NCBI GenBank assembly: GCA_035546635.1 | Contig: DASZWJ010000045.1 | Span: 1 to 42,328 of the forward strand | Direction of reading: 5' to 3' | Length of the DNA stretch: 42,328 nt | Source: Gammaproteobacteria bacterium | GTDB lineage: Bacteria > Pseudomonadota > Gammaproteobacteria > JAURND01 | Shown here: piece by piece, positions 1-10,093 of the stretch | Layout: every line of letters starts with the position of its first letter | How positions within the stretch are numbered: position 1 is the stretch's first letter | The notes under the pieces: generated by a model | Databases searched by the model: none | Told to the model about the DNA's origin: nothing | What the model saw: only the letters and a program-made list of their open reading frames with translations | Program-made: the position numbers and the translations under genes

Positions 1-313
1 TGTCGCCCACAACCTTACCCACACTTCGCCCACAGATAATATTGATAATATTACTATAAAATTTTTACTTATTTGGGTTAGGTGATTTCTGAGTCAACGT
101 TGGAGCCTCCTAAAGTTAGGTAAAATGATGAGGCAACGCGGATTTTTGTGCAAGTCAAGGCGGATTTGAACAAAAAGATAATTTCTAGAGGTGCACTTAA
201 GATAAAAATGGTTTTCATAGTTGAGGGTAGTACAAATGATGAGATTGGGAAAATATGACCGACGGAAATTCCCTTGCGGGATGGCCGTTTCAATCTTGTA
301 ACAAATAGTTATT
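1..313. other. Gene-free stretch at window start
   Basis: I see no gene I can defend here. Two short minus-strand reading frames exist, but neither has a ribosome binding site or a recognisable domain. The stretch lies downstream of the large minus-strand gene that ends at 314. No clear terminator hairpin followed by a T run was found. Confidence 0.4.
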
Positions 314-3300
314 TTAATCCTTGGAAATAGAAGTTGAGGTTTGTTTTTTGTCTGTAGGTGTGATGTCATAATTCATTATGTGCTCTACCTCCTGTTTAAA
401 TTGCAGGTAAAGATCAGCCTGCTGTTCTTCATGCTTATTATATGATTTAGGTAATCTGGTAATAATATTTCTATCAATTCTGCGTAAGGCATTTAACATA
501 AATAAAAGCATATTTACAGCTTCGGGTGCTATTTTAGGGGCTGAATATTTTTTTTCTTTATCCACGGTGTATTCGTAAGCGTCGTTATCAAAATTAAAGC
601 TGATGGGAAGATTAAATGATCTGTGTAACCTAAAACAGGTTTCTGCAGTAAAAAATTTATCATAAACTAAATTTTGCGTGCAATCGGGAGTGAAAATGTT
701 GAACAATTTTTTAATGCGTGGTCTGAACTTTTTACGCGTCGCTAATTTATCCTTTTCTAGGCAATAATCGCAGATGGTATCTGTGATAGAATTAGTCATG
801 TAATTAACTAAACAAGTTCGTTCGTCCTGCAAATAATAATTAGACACTAAACTTTTCGTCAATGAATGTGCATAAATAATCTTGCAAATAAAACGTTTAT
901 TTTTTTCAAATATGGCAAATAGTTTTTTGATTTGACTGTAGTCCAATTCATGGGCTGCAGTATTCCTTAGGGATAGAGCGGCATTTTTGATGGGTAATGA
1001 TAATCCATACCTACTGCAATAAAGATTACAGAATTTATTAATGATTTCGTTAGCTTCTTGCAAGATGGATTGTTCTATAACGTAGACTGAAGATAATTCC
1101 TGACCAATGCTCTGAAAAATATCTGCGATTTGTTTGGCATCCTCTGGGGTAGGTTTTTGCTCTTTGAATAACATTAAGGTTGCATTTAATATTTTTAGCT
1201 TATCTTGCAAAGACTCGTATAAATTAGCTTGGGTGAGAAAGAAAATGTTGTCAGGGCTGAGTAATTTTATGATAAGTGCAATGGCCCCAGTTAAGTGATA
1301 GAGCTCATGCATTTGAATTGATGAGATACAGGCTTCAGTTGCATTTAATAATGAGATGGCGCAATTATATTTAGCCTGATCGGTCACTAAATCATCGCTC
1401 TGTCTAAAAAATCTCCTAAATGAAGGGGATTCTGTCGTTAAATCGAGCACTCCTTTGTTTGTAAAGCATAGATCAGCCAGCATATGGACTAATTTTTTGT
1501 CGTTATCTATGGATCTTCTCAATTTTAATGGCGTGGTAAACATACTGATTTTAGATAAAACTCCAGGTGGTATTTTTGCATCTTTGGGTTCCACAGAGGG
1601 TGATAGCGGAGTTGATTTTTCAAGTTTAGGTGGGTGTAAAAAATCACTTAAACGTTTGCGCGCATCTTCGCTAAATTGTCTGGCGCTACGCATATACTCC
1701 TCTACATCTGGCATGGTAATCGAAGCAGCCATTTCTAACATTCTATCAATTTCAGCTGTTTGTTTAATATGCCTTTGGATTACAGTATCGTTCACATAAT
1801 CATCCAGACTTCGGCAGACATAATCTAATTCGCTGATAGAAGAGATCATTTTGATAAAAAATTCTTTTTTTGCTACTTCCAGTCCGATACTAGCCCATTT
1901 GTTTGACAAAGGTTTATTAATACGCGTGGCTTCTGCAACGAGTATTTCTTTAGCCGATTCTCTTCGAGGATTGCGAAATTCAAATAATGCCTTTTTGACC
2001 ATCTGTAAAGGATCTAGGGTGCGCTGACTTAAATTGATTAAGAATTTTCTATGTAGAATAGTGACTTGCAGTGAACCACTGCTAAAGCAAGCTTTTTCTA
2101 ATGTTTGGATGAACCAGCTATAAGCAGCTAATTCCTGATTCACTGCGGTTAAAAGACATAGTAAATTGAAATATTCTCTGGAGGCAGTTTGCACGGTTGT
2201 TTTTTTTGATTCTTTTTGAAATACTGAAAATACACCTGGAGCCCATGCAGTAAGATAGGCGTTGGATTCAAAGCTAAAATCAATTAACTGTGGTTTAAGT
2301 GCCCGTTCAGCCAGTTCTAGAAATTGTATGGGATTTCCTTGTTGTTTTTTGTCTTCTGCGGCACTTTTTATGGTCTTATCAGTCCTTAGCACATGTTGAC
2401 GCAGCAGGGTCAAAGAGCATTCCAGCATGTCTTTGTTAGTTGTCAATTTACAGTAGTAATCTAAACCTTCTTTGACAATGACATCTGTAAATATAGCTTG
2501 ACAGAAACCGGGATTATAAATTAGCTCTCTTAAAAATTGATCCGCGCTTAAAAAGAAGGTTATTTTTCCTTGTGTGGCCTGTTCTAGGTGCGACATTCCC
2601 TGAGGTTGATTCAATATATAGTCAATATAAAATCCAGCTTGCGAAAGGCTGATTTTTTTATCTGTGATTAACTTTCTGATATCTTCTATAGCGAGTTGTA
2701 CTTTTTCTTTTTCTGTATTGGTTTTGATAATTAAACTGGCTTGACCTACCGTTTGTTTGACTTCTTTTAAGCGTGTTAATGAGATAGTCCTCTCTTCGCC
2801 AGAGAGGATACTGATATATTTTTTATAGATCTCTTCTAAAGCGTATTTTATCGAAGCGATTTTGATGTCTGTGCCCTGCAGCATGTAATGTGTATAAAGG
2901 GGCAGGCCGTCTATGATGTTTTTCGCATGCTCAAGGTAGTCGCGCAGCCAGGTAGGTATTTGTTTTGGCTGATTGATGATAGATTTAACTTCGTCCAAAC
3001 CATCGGTTAAAGTGGTGATTGCTGGTTGTAGATATTGTTTAAAATGTGTACCTTCACGTAAAAAATAGAATCCTTGGCTACGTTGTAGCATTTGTAGAAA
3101 ATTCAAAACTCTATCTAAAATGATATTACGCTCGCGAATATCCATATATTTGGTATTGGAATAAATGCGATCGATCAATATGGCAATTAAGAGTAGACAT
3201 GCTCTTTTTAGAGTTGATGGACTACTGCCAAGCAGGTTTTTCATTTCCGCGTATTCATGGGCAAATTCTTTCATTTCTCCAGGTAATTTGCTATCAGGAA

Positions 3301-3673
3301 AAGCGCTGGAAGCTGTGAAGATATGTGGATTAAATGTCGGTTTAAAATGAATGTTTGCAGGAAATAGTGTGTAGAAGCTAGCTTTTTCAAAGCCAATTGT
3401 TATATTCCAATGCGTGTGAAACCAATCACAGAGTTTCTGAATATCTAGAAAATTATTGTTATTATTTAAGCATTGATAGCAGCATAATAGTATTTTTTCA
3501 AATAAATAGCCTTCTCCTGACTGTGGATTGATTCTGCCATAATTTAAAATAAGGGTATCGCTGGATTCAACACCATTTTCAGCTGGTTCTGAAGATGGGG
3601 GAGAGGGTTCTTCTGATTGACCTGTTGTTCTTTTTTTGACTTGGCTAAGTGTTTCTTTTTTGAGTTCCTCCAT
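314..3673 (-). CDS. Large hypothetical protein, 1119 aa, effector-like
   Basis: I recognise no known domain. The protein is hydrophilic and apparently mostly alpha-helical, with no signal peptide and no membrane segment. The N-terminus (about residues 1-40) is rich in K, E, S and P and looks disordered. The C-terminal 45 residues hold a Glu/Gln-rich stretch followed by a Lys/Thr/Ser tail, which resembles the E-block type of Dot/Icm secretion signal. That resemblance is inference only. The start is supported by a GAGGTG Shine-Dalgarno about 10 bases before the ATG. The gene is AT-rich relative to truB next to it and stands where rpsO and pnp normally follow truB. That suggests insertion of accessory DNA behind the core operon. 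It could equally be a lineage-specific cytoplasmic protein. Confidence 0.75.
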   Translation of the reverse strand: MEELKKETLSQVKKRTTGQSEEPSPPSSEPAENGVESSDTLILNYGRINPQSGEGYLFEKILLCCYQCLNNNNNFLDIQKLCDWFHTHWNITIGFEKASFYTLFPANIHFKPTFNPHIFTASSAFPDSKLPGEMKEFAHEYAEMKNLLGSSPSTLKRACLLLIAILIDRIYSNTKYMDIRERNIILDRVLNFLQMLQRSQGFYFLREGTHFKQYLQPAITTLTDGLDEVKSIINQPKQIPTWLRDYLEHAKNIIDGLPLYTHYMLQGTDIKIASIKYALEEIYKKYISILSGEERTISLTRLKEVKQTVGQASLIIKTNTEKEKVQLAIEDIRKLITDKKISLSQAGFYIDYILNQPQGMSHLEQATQGKITFFLSADQFLRELIYNPGFCQAIFTDVIVKEGLDYYCKLTTNKDMLECSLTLLRQHVLRTDKTIKSAAEDKKQQGNPIQFLELAERALKPQLIDFSFESNAYLTAWAPGVFSVFQKESKKTTVQTASREYFNLLCLLTAVNQELAAYSWFIQTLEKACFSSGSLQVTILHRKFLINLSQRTLDPLQMVKKALFEFRNPRRESAKEILVAEATRINKPLSNKWASIGLEVAKKEFFIKMISSISELDYVCRSLDDYVNDTVIQRHIKQTAEIDRMLEMAASITMPDVEEYMRSARQFSEDARKRLSDFLHPPKLEKSTPLSPSVEPKDAKIPPGVLSKISMFTTPLKLRRSIDNDKKLVHMLADLCFTNKGVLDLTTESPSFRRFFRQSDDLVTDQAKYNCAISLLNATEACISSIQMHELYHLTGAIALIIKLLSPDNIFFLTQANLYESLQDKLKILNATLMLFKEQKPTPEDAKQIADIFQSIGQELSSVYVIEQSILQEANEIINKFCNLYCSRYGLSLPIKNAALSLRNTAAHELDYSQIKKLFAIFEKNKRFICKIIYAHSLTKSLVSNYYLQDERTCLVNYMTNSITDTICDYCLEKDKLATRKKFRPRIKKLFNIFTPDCTQNLVYDKFFTAETCFRLHRSFNLPISFNFDNDAYEYTVDKEKKYSAPKIAPEAVNMLLFMLNALRRIDRNIITRLPKSYNKHEEQQADLYLQFKQEVEHIMNYDITPTDKKQTSTSISKD

Positions 3674-3849
3674 TTTATTTTTTCACCTCAATTATGATTA
3701 TAAATTGCTTATATTTTGTTATCTATGCGAAATATAGTCAATACCGTAAAAATTACGCATTTTAAATGTTTTTAAAATAAAAGAGGTAGTACTGCAATAA
3801 GTTTTAGAATTGAGAAAGATAATTAAGAGAAATAGGCTTAGTGCCATCC

Positions 3850-3886
3850 GCCTGATATCCCGCGATCAAGTCGCAGGATATCAGGC
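3850..3886. repeat. Perfect hairpin downstream of truB
   Basis: The arms GCCTGATATCC (3850-3860) and GGATATCAGGC (3876-3886) pair perfectly. After one mismatch, an inner GCGA/TCGC pair extends the stem. It lies about 60 bases past the truB stop and has no T run on either side, so it is not a standard intrinsic terminator. It may act as a 3' end stabiliser of the nusA operon transcript, or be a REP-like unit. Confidence 0.5.
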
Positions 3887-3946
3887 CGAACGCATTAAAT
3901 TTGGAGTGCGTTAGAAATAGATAAAGTTACAAATATTCCATTAAAT

Positions 3947-4864
3947 TCAATTCTGCACCAGCCGACGAGGCGCAACTCGTCCATCTTTGAGAATTTCACC
4001 TACCCCGATAAAAGCGCCATTTTTATGTGATAGGCGCACCCAGCCGTCGGTGGGAGCATGGGGGATGATAACGGGCTGTCCTTGTTTTAGATAATAAATT
4101 GCCGCTTCTGATAAGGGCAAGAGTGGCCAAGTGGCGATGGAGCTATCAACCGGCAGTAAATAGGAATCCAGTAGCTCTTTAGATTGTGTCTGTTGTAGTT
4201 GTTCCAGGTGGGACAAAGTTTGCATTTGCTCAGGCTGGTAGGGTCCGGCGCTTAAGCGGCGTAGTTGGGTGACATGCGCACCACAGCCTAAAGTTTCTCC
4301 CATGTCTTCAACTAGGGTACGAATATAGGTGCCTTTGCTTGCGCGTACTTCAAAGCTGAAATAATCGCTACCGGCCTCAAGCAGTATAAGTTCATGAATA
4401 GTAACTTGGCGTGATTCACGCGGTATTTCTATGCCTTGACGTGCTAATTTATATAAAGGTTGTCCGTTGTGTTTGATCGCCGAAAACATAGAGGGCACTT
4501 GTTCAATAGAGCCGGCAAATTGGTTAAACAGCGAATGCAACAAATCTGCGGTAATCGTAGGTATGGAGCGTTGGCACACCACTTCGCCTTCACGGTCTCC
4601 AGTAGTCGTTTTAATACCTAATTTTGCGGTGACTCGGTAATATTTATCCGCTTCCAATAAAAATTGACTGAACTTGGTGGCCTCGCCAAAACAGATAGGC
4701 AGCATACCACTGGCCAAGGGATCTAGGCTGCCGGTATGTCCAGCTTTATTGGCCTCAAATAATCTTTTCACAATCTGCAATGCAGCATTGGAAGACATAC
4801 CTTCGGGTTTGTCTAATAATAAAATACCATTAACAGCGCGCCTGTTACTTCGGGGTTTGTTCAC
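3947..4864 (-). CDS. truB: tRNA pseudouridine(55) synthase TruB
   Basis: This enzyme converts U55 in the T-loop of tRNAs to pseudouridine. Its 305 residues fit the family length. The motif GSLDPLASG carries the catalytic aspartate at residue 48, the same number as in the E. coli enzyme, and is preceded by the GHTG turn. A KGTYIRTL motif follows near residue 180, and the C-terminal end looks like the small PUA-like domain of the family. The start codon is GTG, inside the 3' end of rbfA (20-base overlap), with GGAG nine bases upstream, so translation is probably coupled to rbfA. It is the last conserved gene of the nusA-infB operon here. Confidence 0.97.
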   Translation of the reverse strand: MNKPRSNRRAVNGILLLDKPEGMSSNAALQIVKRLFEANKAGHTGSLDPLASGMLPICFGEATKFSQFLLEADKYYRVTAKLGIKTTTGDREGEVVCQRSIPTITADLLHSLFNQFAGSIEQVPSMFSAIKHNGQPLYKLARQGIEIPRESRQVTIHELILLEAGSDYFSFEVRASKGTYIRTLVEDMGETLGCGAHVTQLRRLSAGPYQPEQMQTLSHLEQLQQTQSKELLDSYLLPVDSSIATWPLLPLSEAAIYYLKQGQPVIIPHAPTDGWVRLSHKNGAFIGVGEILKDGRVAPRRLVQN

Positions 4865-5237
4865 CTTTGTTTTCTCCTTTAGCTTCCTCTTCTTGGATGG
4901 CTTGATTGATTAAGCGATCAATTCGATCTGCTTTGCTGATTGATTCGTCATAAATAAAATGTAATTTAGGGGTGATTCTTAAGTTGAGTGTATGTGCTAA
5001 TTCATAGCGTAGAAAGCCAGCTGCTTTGTTGAGAGCAGCTAATGTGGCTTGAATATGTTGTTCGTCCAATTGGCTGATGAGCACAGTGGCATTTGCCATG
5101 TCAGGTGAAACATCTACCGCTGTGATGGACACTGTATGAAAGCGAGGATCATGTGCTTTGGTAGTGAGTAATACGGCTAATTCGCGTTGAATTTGATCCG
5201 CTATGCGTTGCATGCGGTTAAAAGAAGTATGACTCAT
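4845..5237 (-). CDS. rbfA: Ribosome-binding factor A
   Basis: RbfA is a small KH-fold protein that binds the 30S subunit and helps mature the 5' end of 16S rRNA, notably in the cold. The 130-residue product shows the family pattern: an N-terminal R-M-x-R-I-x-x-x-I helix, a D-P-R segment near residue 31, a V-T-A-V-D-V-S strand, and an R-I-T-P-K-L-H-F sequence with the DESI segment near residues 95-105. The C-terminus ends in a charged Glu/Lys tail that overlaps the truB start. It lies between infB and truB as in most gammaproteobacteria. A weak GGA motif lies upstream of its ATG. Confidence 0.96.
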   Translation of the reverse strand: MSHTSFNRMQRIADQIQRELAVLLTTKAHDPRFHTVSITAVDVSPDMANATVLISQLDEQHIQATLAALNKAAGFLRYELAHTLNLRITPKLHFIYDESISKADRIDRLINQAIQEEEAKGENKGEQTPK

Positions 5238-5291
5238 GTTAGGGTTCCTGGGGCATAAGCATCTTCACCTATGGAAAAAGGAAGGTACTTT

Positions 5292-5315
5292 CCCCCCCTT
5301 TTTCAAAGGGGGGGG
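5292..5315. repeat. C-run/G-run hairpin between infB and rbfA
   Basis: Seven C residues plus TTT pair with AAA plus seven G residues, giving a 10-bp stem with a three-base loop. It sits in the 132-base infB-rbfA gap. No T run follows it on the minus strand, so it is probably a structured spacer or processing element, not a full terminator. Confidence 0.45.
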
Positions 5316-5369
5316 TATGATCTTTGTGGAAGAAAGAAATTAGTTGGGTTGAGAGTAGAAGAAGCATTT

Positions 5370-7880
5370 TTACAACTGTCGTGTAATTTCCTGTGTTTCA
5401 TACACCTCAATCTGATCGCCGACTTTCACATCATTATAATCTTTAACACCAATACCGCACTCGGTGCCACTTTTCACTTCGTTAACATCATCTTTAAATC
5501 TGCGCAGAGACTCTAGTTTACCTGTGAACACGACAACATTGTCTCTCAACACCCGAATAGAACTATGGCGTCTGACTACACCCTCAATGACTAAGCAACC
5601 TGCAATAGCGCCAATTTTTGAGGATCGGAAGACATCTCTTACTTGGGCTAGACCAGTTATGGTTTCTTTATATTCAGGTTTTAACATACCACTTAGCGCT
5701 GCTTTAATTTCGTCTATCAAGTTGTAGATAATGCTGTAATAACGCAAATCCACGCCTTCTGTTTCTACCAATTTTCTAGCACTGGCATCGGCGCGGACAT
5801 TAAAGCCAATCAGAATAGCAGAAGAAGCAATGGCTAAATTGACATCGGACTCGGTAATGCCGCCTACACCGCTAGCGATGATATTTACTTTTACTTCTTC
5901 AGTGGCCAATTTCGTTAATGCATCACTGATGGCTTCAACTGAACCTTGCACATCGCCTTTAAGCACGATGTTAAGCGCATTAACCTTGCCTTCGCCCATT
6001 TGTGAAAAGATATTTTCCAATTTAGAAGCGCGCTGTCTAGCTAACTTGATATCGCGGTATTTCCCTTGACGGAATAGGGCGACTTCACGGGCTTTTTTCT
6101 CTGTGGGGACGGCGATAGCTTCATCACCTGCGCTAGGAGTACCTGATAAGCCAAGTATTTCGACCGGGGTGGAAGGAATGGCGCTGTCGCGTGTATGACC
6201 GAGATCATCAATCATGGCACGGACACGGCCGTATTCACCGCCTGCTAATAGAATATCACCCTTATGCAAGGTGCCGCTTTGCACTAAAATAGTTGCCACA
6301 GGTCCACGGCCTTTATCTAGTCGTGACTCAATGACAATACCACGGGCTGGGCTGTCAACCGGGGCCTTTAATTCCAACAACTCTGCCTGCAGTAGTATTC
6401 TATCCAAGAGGTCGTCCACGCCTTGGCCGGTTTTAGCTGATATCTGCTGAAACATGGTATCACCACCCCAATCTTCAGAAATAACCTCATATTTCGACAG
6501 CTCAAGGCGCACACGATCTGGATCAGTGCCGGGTTTATCCATCTTATTAATGGCGACGATCATGGGTACCTTGGCCGCTTTGGCGTGTTGAATGGCTTCT
6601 ATGGTTTGTGGCATCACGCCGTCGTCAGCGGCCACAACTAAAATCACCAAGTCGGTACATTTGGCGCCGCGGGCACGCATGGCGGTAAAGGCTTCATGGC
6701 CTGGCGTATCCAGAAAAGTGATGACGCCTTTGGCAGTATTTACCTGGTAGGCACCTATATGCTGGGTGATGCCACCTGCTTCACTGCTGGTGACTTTAGT
6801 GCGGCGAATGTAATCTAGTAATGAGGTTTTACCATGATCGACGTGTCCCATAATGGTGACAACAGGTGCACGGGTTGTGGTGTGCTGTTCCTCTTCACTT
6901 TCAAGTTGCAAACTTTCTTCTAGGGCGTTGATATTCAGTAGTTTAGGTTTATGCCCCATTTCTTCAACCACAATGGAGGCGGTTTCTTGGTCTATTACCT
7001 GATTGATCGTCACTAGTGCGCCAAGTTTCATCATGGATTTAATGACTTCAGCGGCTTTAATTGACATTTTTTGAGCTAAATCAGCTACGGTGATGGTTTC
7101 AGGTATAATCACTTCACGAATTAAAGGGGCAGTGGGCTTAGAAAAGCCATGCTCACGGGTAAGGCTGGCACCAGCACCCACCGCTTGTGCTTTTTTAGGT
7201 CCTCTTCTATGACGGGGATGATATTCCAATTCTTCCTCATCACCTCTGGGAATTTCATGTGCGCCATGTCGCTCCGTCCGACGTTCTTTTTTCTTTTTAG
7301 TACGTTTTTTGTCTTCGGCTTCGTAAACTGGGGCTTTAGTTGGTTTGGGTTCTTGCGCGCGTGTTGGAGCAGTTTCAATAGCAGCAGTGGTTTTTGTTTC
7401 TGTCAGTTGCTCCGCTTGAATTTCCACTGGGGCTTCAATGGGTCCTATAGATTCGGTTTGTGGCGCTTCTGGTTTTTCAGCAATAGTTTCTGTCGGTATT
7501 TCGGGGATAGGGGAGGGAGTAGGTTCTGGGGTCGGTACTGGAGGAATGGCTTTTTGTTCGACTACTACTGATTTCTTACGGCGGATGATGACGGGCACTG
7601 CACTGGTGGAAGGTTTGCCGGGCTGGCGTAACGAATCCACTTTAGTTTCTGTATAAGTTATTTTTTCAGCAGCAGGCGAGGGAGTAGCCACAATTTTGCT
7701 TTGACCGCTTTTAAAAGATGCCAATAAGGTACGTTTTTGTTCACCGGTCAGCGTCAGAGGTTCATCAGCATTGTTGACAACGATGCCGATTTTCTGCAAA
7801 GACATCAGTAGCCGTTCTAGCCGGTCTTCGGTGGTAATGCCAATGGATTTAGCAAATTGTCTGACTGTTACTTCGGCCAT
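5370..7880 (-). CDS. infB: Translation initiation factor IF-2
   Basis: IF-2 is the GTPase that brings fMet-tRNA to the 30S P site and drives subunit joining. The 836-residue protein begins with an IF2 N-terminal module (about 1-52). A long linker rich in Pro, Glu, Thr and Lys follows, with a basic [11 protein letters not shown] patch near residue 195. A second IF2N module (about 260-312) precedes the G domain, which starts at residue 345 with [18 protein letters not shown] and NKMD are the G3 and G4 motifs, and domains II to IV follow. The start is supported by GAGGA upstream of the ATG. It is cotranscribed with nusA upstream, although a 232-base gap carrying a palindromic element separates the two. 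Internal starts giving shorter IF-2 forms, known in E. coli, cannot be judged here. Confidence 0.98.
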   Translation of the reverse strand: MAEVTVRQFAKSIGITTEDRLERLLMSLQKIGIVVNNADEPLTLTGEQKRTLLASFKSGQSKIVATPSPAAEKITYTETKVDSLRQPGKPSTSAVPVIIRRKKSVVVEQKAIPPVPTPEPTPSPIPEIPTETIAEKPEAPQTESIGPIEAPVEIQAEQLTETKTTAAIETAPTRAQEPKPTKAPVYEAEDKKRTKKKKERRTERHGAHEIPRGDEEELEYHPRHRRGPKKAQAVGAGASLTREHGFSKPTAPLIREVIIPETITVADLAQKMSIKAAEVIKSMMKLGALVTINQVIDQETASIVVEEMGHKPKLLNINALEESLQLESEEEQHTTTRAPVVTIMGHVDHGKTSLLDYIRRTKVTSSEAGGITQHIGAYQVNTAKGVITFLDTPGHEAFTAMRARGAKCTDLVILVVAADDGVMPQTIEAIQHAKAAKVPMIVAINKMDKPGTDPDRVRLELSKYEVISEDWGGDTMFQQISAKTGQGVDDLLDRILLQAELLELKAPVDSPARGIVIESRLDKGRGPVATILVQSGTLHKGDILLAGGEYGRVRAMIDDLGHTRDSAIPSTPVEILGLSGTPSAGDEAIAVPTEKKAREVALFRQGKYRDIKLARQRASKLENIFSQMGEGKVNALNIVLKGDVQGSVEAISDALTKLATEEVKVNIIASGVGGITESDVNLAIASSAILIGFNVRADASARKLVETEGVDLRYYSIIYNLIDEIKAALSGMLKPEYKETITGLAQVRDVFRSSKIGAIAGCLVIEGVVRRHSSIRVLRDNVVVFTGKLESLRRFKDDVNEVKSGTECGIGVKDYNDVKVGDQIEVYETQEITRQL

Positions 7881-7910
7881 TATTTATTCCTCAATACAAT
7901 CTATTGTGGT

Positions 7911-8086
7911 GTAAGCGTTCAGCCACTAGATGGAAACGGCCATATTTCCCCAATTTCACCCCTAAAATTTCGGGAAAAATGCTCACATACTCCCATGTAT
8001 GCTGCGCTTTTTCCCGAAATTTTAGGGGCGACCTTGGAAAAATCTGACCGTTTGTGTCTGGTTTAGTAGGGTGCCTGAACGGTTAC
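7911..8086. mobile_element. 176-bp palindromic MITE-like element
   Basis: The ends are near-perfect inverted repeats: GTAAGCGTTCAGCCAC at 7911-7926 against the complement of 8071-8086, 14 of 16 matching. Inside, an imperfect palindrome has a perfect 21-bp core stem (7959-7979 with 8008-8028) and a further CATAC/GTATG pair in the loop. It has no coding capacity. It lies in the nusA-infB spacer and would be transcribed as one very long hairpin. The layout fits a miniature inverted-repeat element or REP-family unit. I did not see another copy in this window. Confidence 0.6.
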
Positions 8087-8112
8087 ATTTTGGTAACCAC
8101 ATAATGGTTACG

Positions 8113-9615
8113 CTATTTTTTCTCAGGTTCATCTTCGGCAAACCATGGCGCGCGGGCGGCCATGATAAGCTTAGCAGCTAGTTGTTCATCGAGTCCTTCA
8201 ATTGCGCTGATATCATCTACAGCCTGTTCTGCCAAATCTTCTTGGGTGATGATGCCGTTATTGGCTAATTGGTACGCGAGTTCCGCTGTCATACCTGGAA
8301 GATCCAGCAAGTCTTGTGCGGGTTCGGATACATTTAGCTGAGCCTCAAGTTCTTTAGCCAATAGTAGGTCACGTGCTCTGTCCTGAAGATCATTGGCAGT
8401 ATCTGTATCCAGGCCAGGTATAGCTGCTATTTCTTCAATGGCGGCAAAAGCCAGTTCATCAAGGCTAGTATAACCATCTTGAACGAGTGCGGCTGCTATT
8501 GTTTCATCCAGGTTGAGCTCCTGCATAAAATTTTGTTTTAAACGTTCAGCCTCAGCAGTATGTTTCTCATTGGCTTCTTGTGCAGTCATCACATTCAGCT
8601 TCCATCCGGTCAAATCACTGGCTAGGCGCACATTTTGGCCATTTCGGCCAATGGCTTGTGACAGTTGATCTTCGCGCACGGCGACGTCCATGATTTTAGT
8701 TTCTTCATCAGCCATGATGGAGACTACTTCAGCAGGCGCCATGGCATTAATGACCAGCTGCACGGGGTTGTCATCCCAGAGTACAATATCGATGCGTTCG
8801 CCACCTAATTCGCCAGAAACTGCTTGTACGCGAGCGCCACGCATACCGACGCAGGCGCCAATGGGATCAATACGGCCATCGTTGGTTTTAACAGCGATTT
8901 TTGCGCGTGAACCTGGATCGCGGGCAACGGCTTTGATTTCAATCACTTGTTCGCCAATTTCAGGTACTTCGATTTTGAATAGCTCTGCCAGCATTTGCGG
9001 ATGGGTGCGGCTGATTAACAATTGGGGCCCACGTTTGTCACCACGTATAGCATAAAGGTAGCCACGCAAACGATCGCCAGTTCTAACCACTTCACGTGGA
9101 ATCATTTCATCGCGAGTAATTAAGCCTTCTGCACCATCGCCAAGATCGAGAATAATACTGTCGTGAGTGGCTTTTTTGATGACACCGGTGATAAGTTCGC
9201 CTATGCGTTTTTGATATCGGTCTTCTATTTTTTTACGTTCGGCTTCGCGTACCTTTTGCATCAGTACTTGTTTCGCTTGCTGGGCTTCGATTCGGCCAAA
9301 TTCGACGGATTCTATGGGTTCTTCAATCACATCACCGGCTACTAATCCGGGGTGATCTATCACAGCAGTTTGTAGCAAAAGGTATTTTCCTGGGAAATCT
9401 TCGACTTCTTCGGGATCTTCGGATATCGTCCAAAACCTGAATGTTTCATAGTCACCGGTTTTTTGGTCTATGGAGACGCGTATTGAAACATCATCTTCAT
9501 ATCGTCTTGCCGCAACTGCTGCAAGGGCGGCTTCGACAGCCTCGAAAATAACAGATTTGTCCACTCCTTTTTCATTGGATAAGGAATCGACGATTAATAA
9601 GATGTCTTTGTTCAT
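8113..9615 (-). CDS. nusA: Transcription termination/antitermination factor NusA
   Basis: NusA binds RNA polymerase and nascent RNA and modulates pausing, termination and antitermination. The 500-residue length matches the 495-residue gammaproteobacterial form. The N-terminal RNAP-binding domain covers about residues 1-130, an S1 domain (GVIKKATHDSIILDLGDGAEG) about 133-200, and two KH domains about 230-345 with the GMRG and IGRNGQNVRLA signatures. Two C-terminal acidic repeats follow (about 365-420 and 440-495), as in E. coli. The ATG is one base after the rimP stop and GAGG inside the end of rimP serves as its Shine-Dalgarno, so the two are tightly coupled. Confidence 0.98.
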   Translation of the reverse strand: MNKDILLIVDSLSNEKGVDKSVIFEAVEAALAAVAARRYEDDVSIRVSIDQKTGDYETFRFWTISEDPEEVEDFPGKYLLLQTAVIDHPGLVAGDVIEEPIESVEFGRIEAQQAKQVLMQKVREAERKKIEDRYQKRIGELITGVIKKATHDSIILDLGDGAEGLITRDEMIPREVVRTGDRLRGYLYAIRGDKRGPQLLISRTHPQMLAELFKIEVPEIGEQVIEIKAVARDPGSRAKIAVKTNDGRIDPIGACVGMRGARVQAVSGELGGERIDIVLWDDNPVQLVINAMAPAEVVSIMADEETKIMDVAVREDQLSQAIGRNGQNVRLASDLTGWKLNVMTAQEANEKHTAEAERLKQNFMQELNLDETIAAALVQDGYTSLDELAFAAIEEIAAIPGLDTDTANDLQDRARDLLLAKELEAQLNVSEPAQDLLDLPGMTAELAYQLANNGIITQEDLAEQAVDDISAIEGLDEQLAAKLIMAARAPWFAEDEPEKK

Positions 9616-9616
9616 G

Positions 9617-10078
9617 CTAAAACCTCAATTCTGGTATGAGATTGGCTTTCTCAATATTTTCTAATTCTAAATCAAACGTTCCATCTTCGGAGTGGATGCG
9701 TACGGTGGTATCAAAGACGCCTTGCAATTCCCCGGAAAAGTTGCGTCTACCATCCAGTGCATTACGTAGTTTGATGCGCACCCGTCTGCCTAGAAAACGT
9801 TGGTAATGTGCCTTTGTAATTAAAAGGCGATCAAGCCCTGGAGAAGACACTTCAAGGTTATATTGTCCCAGGATGAGTGTTGAGACATCCAGCACGGCAC
9901 TGATTTGCTGGCTGATCCGCATACAATCGTCTACGGTCACGCCCCCTTCTGGATTATCGACAAATACACGTAAAGTTTTCCTATGACCTTCGGAAACAAT
10001 GGCGCAATTCACTAGCTCAAAGCCTAAAGCGGAAATGGCGGGTGCAATTGTATTTTCCAGCTCCGATGAAACAGTCAT
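9617..10078 (-). CDS. rimP: Ribosome maturation factor RimP
   Basis: RimP is needed for 30S subunit maturation, at the step of S12 and related protein assembly. The 153-residue protein has the full family pattern: an N-terminal alpha/beta domain containing the LRVFVDNPEGGVTVDDC segment, then the YNLEVSSPGLDRLL signature near residue 80. A C-terminal SH3-like barrel follows, ending in an ENIEKANLIPE segment. It stands immediately before nusA as in E. coli (formerly yhbC/p15a). A terminator-like hairpin lies just 15-45 bases upstream of its ATG, so its expression may depend on readthrough from the tRNA promoter. Confidence 0.97.
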   Translation of the reverse strand: MTVSSELENTIAPAISALGFELVNCAIVSEGHRKTLRVFVDNPEGGVTVDDCMRISQQISAVLDVSTLILGQYNLEVSSPGLDRLLITKAHYQRFLGRRVRIKLRNALDGRRNFSGELQGVFDTTVRIHSEDGTFDLELENIEKANLIPELRF

Positions 10079-10093
10079 ATTTACCCCAGGTAC

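Noticed and set aside
78..369. Two overlapping minus-strand reading frames of 71 and 91 codons
   Set aside because: No ribosome binding site, no recognised domain, low-complexity composition, and one overlaps the end of the large gene.
5292..5315. Intrinsic terminator between infB and rbfA
   Set aside because: The stem is strong but no T run follows on the minus strand, and the genes belong to one conserved operon.
7149..7571. Plus-strand frame of 140 codons rich in Phe, Gly and Ser
   Set aside because: It is antisense to the Pro/Glu/Lys linker of infB; the composition is that expected from the complement of that linker.
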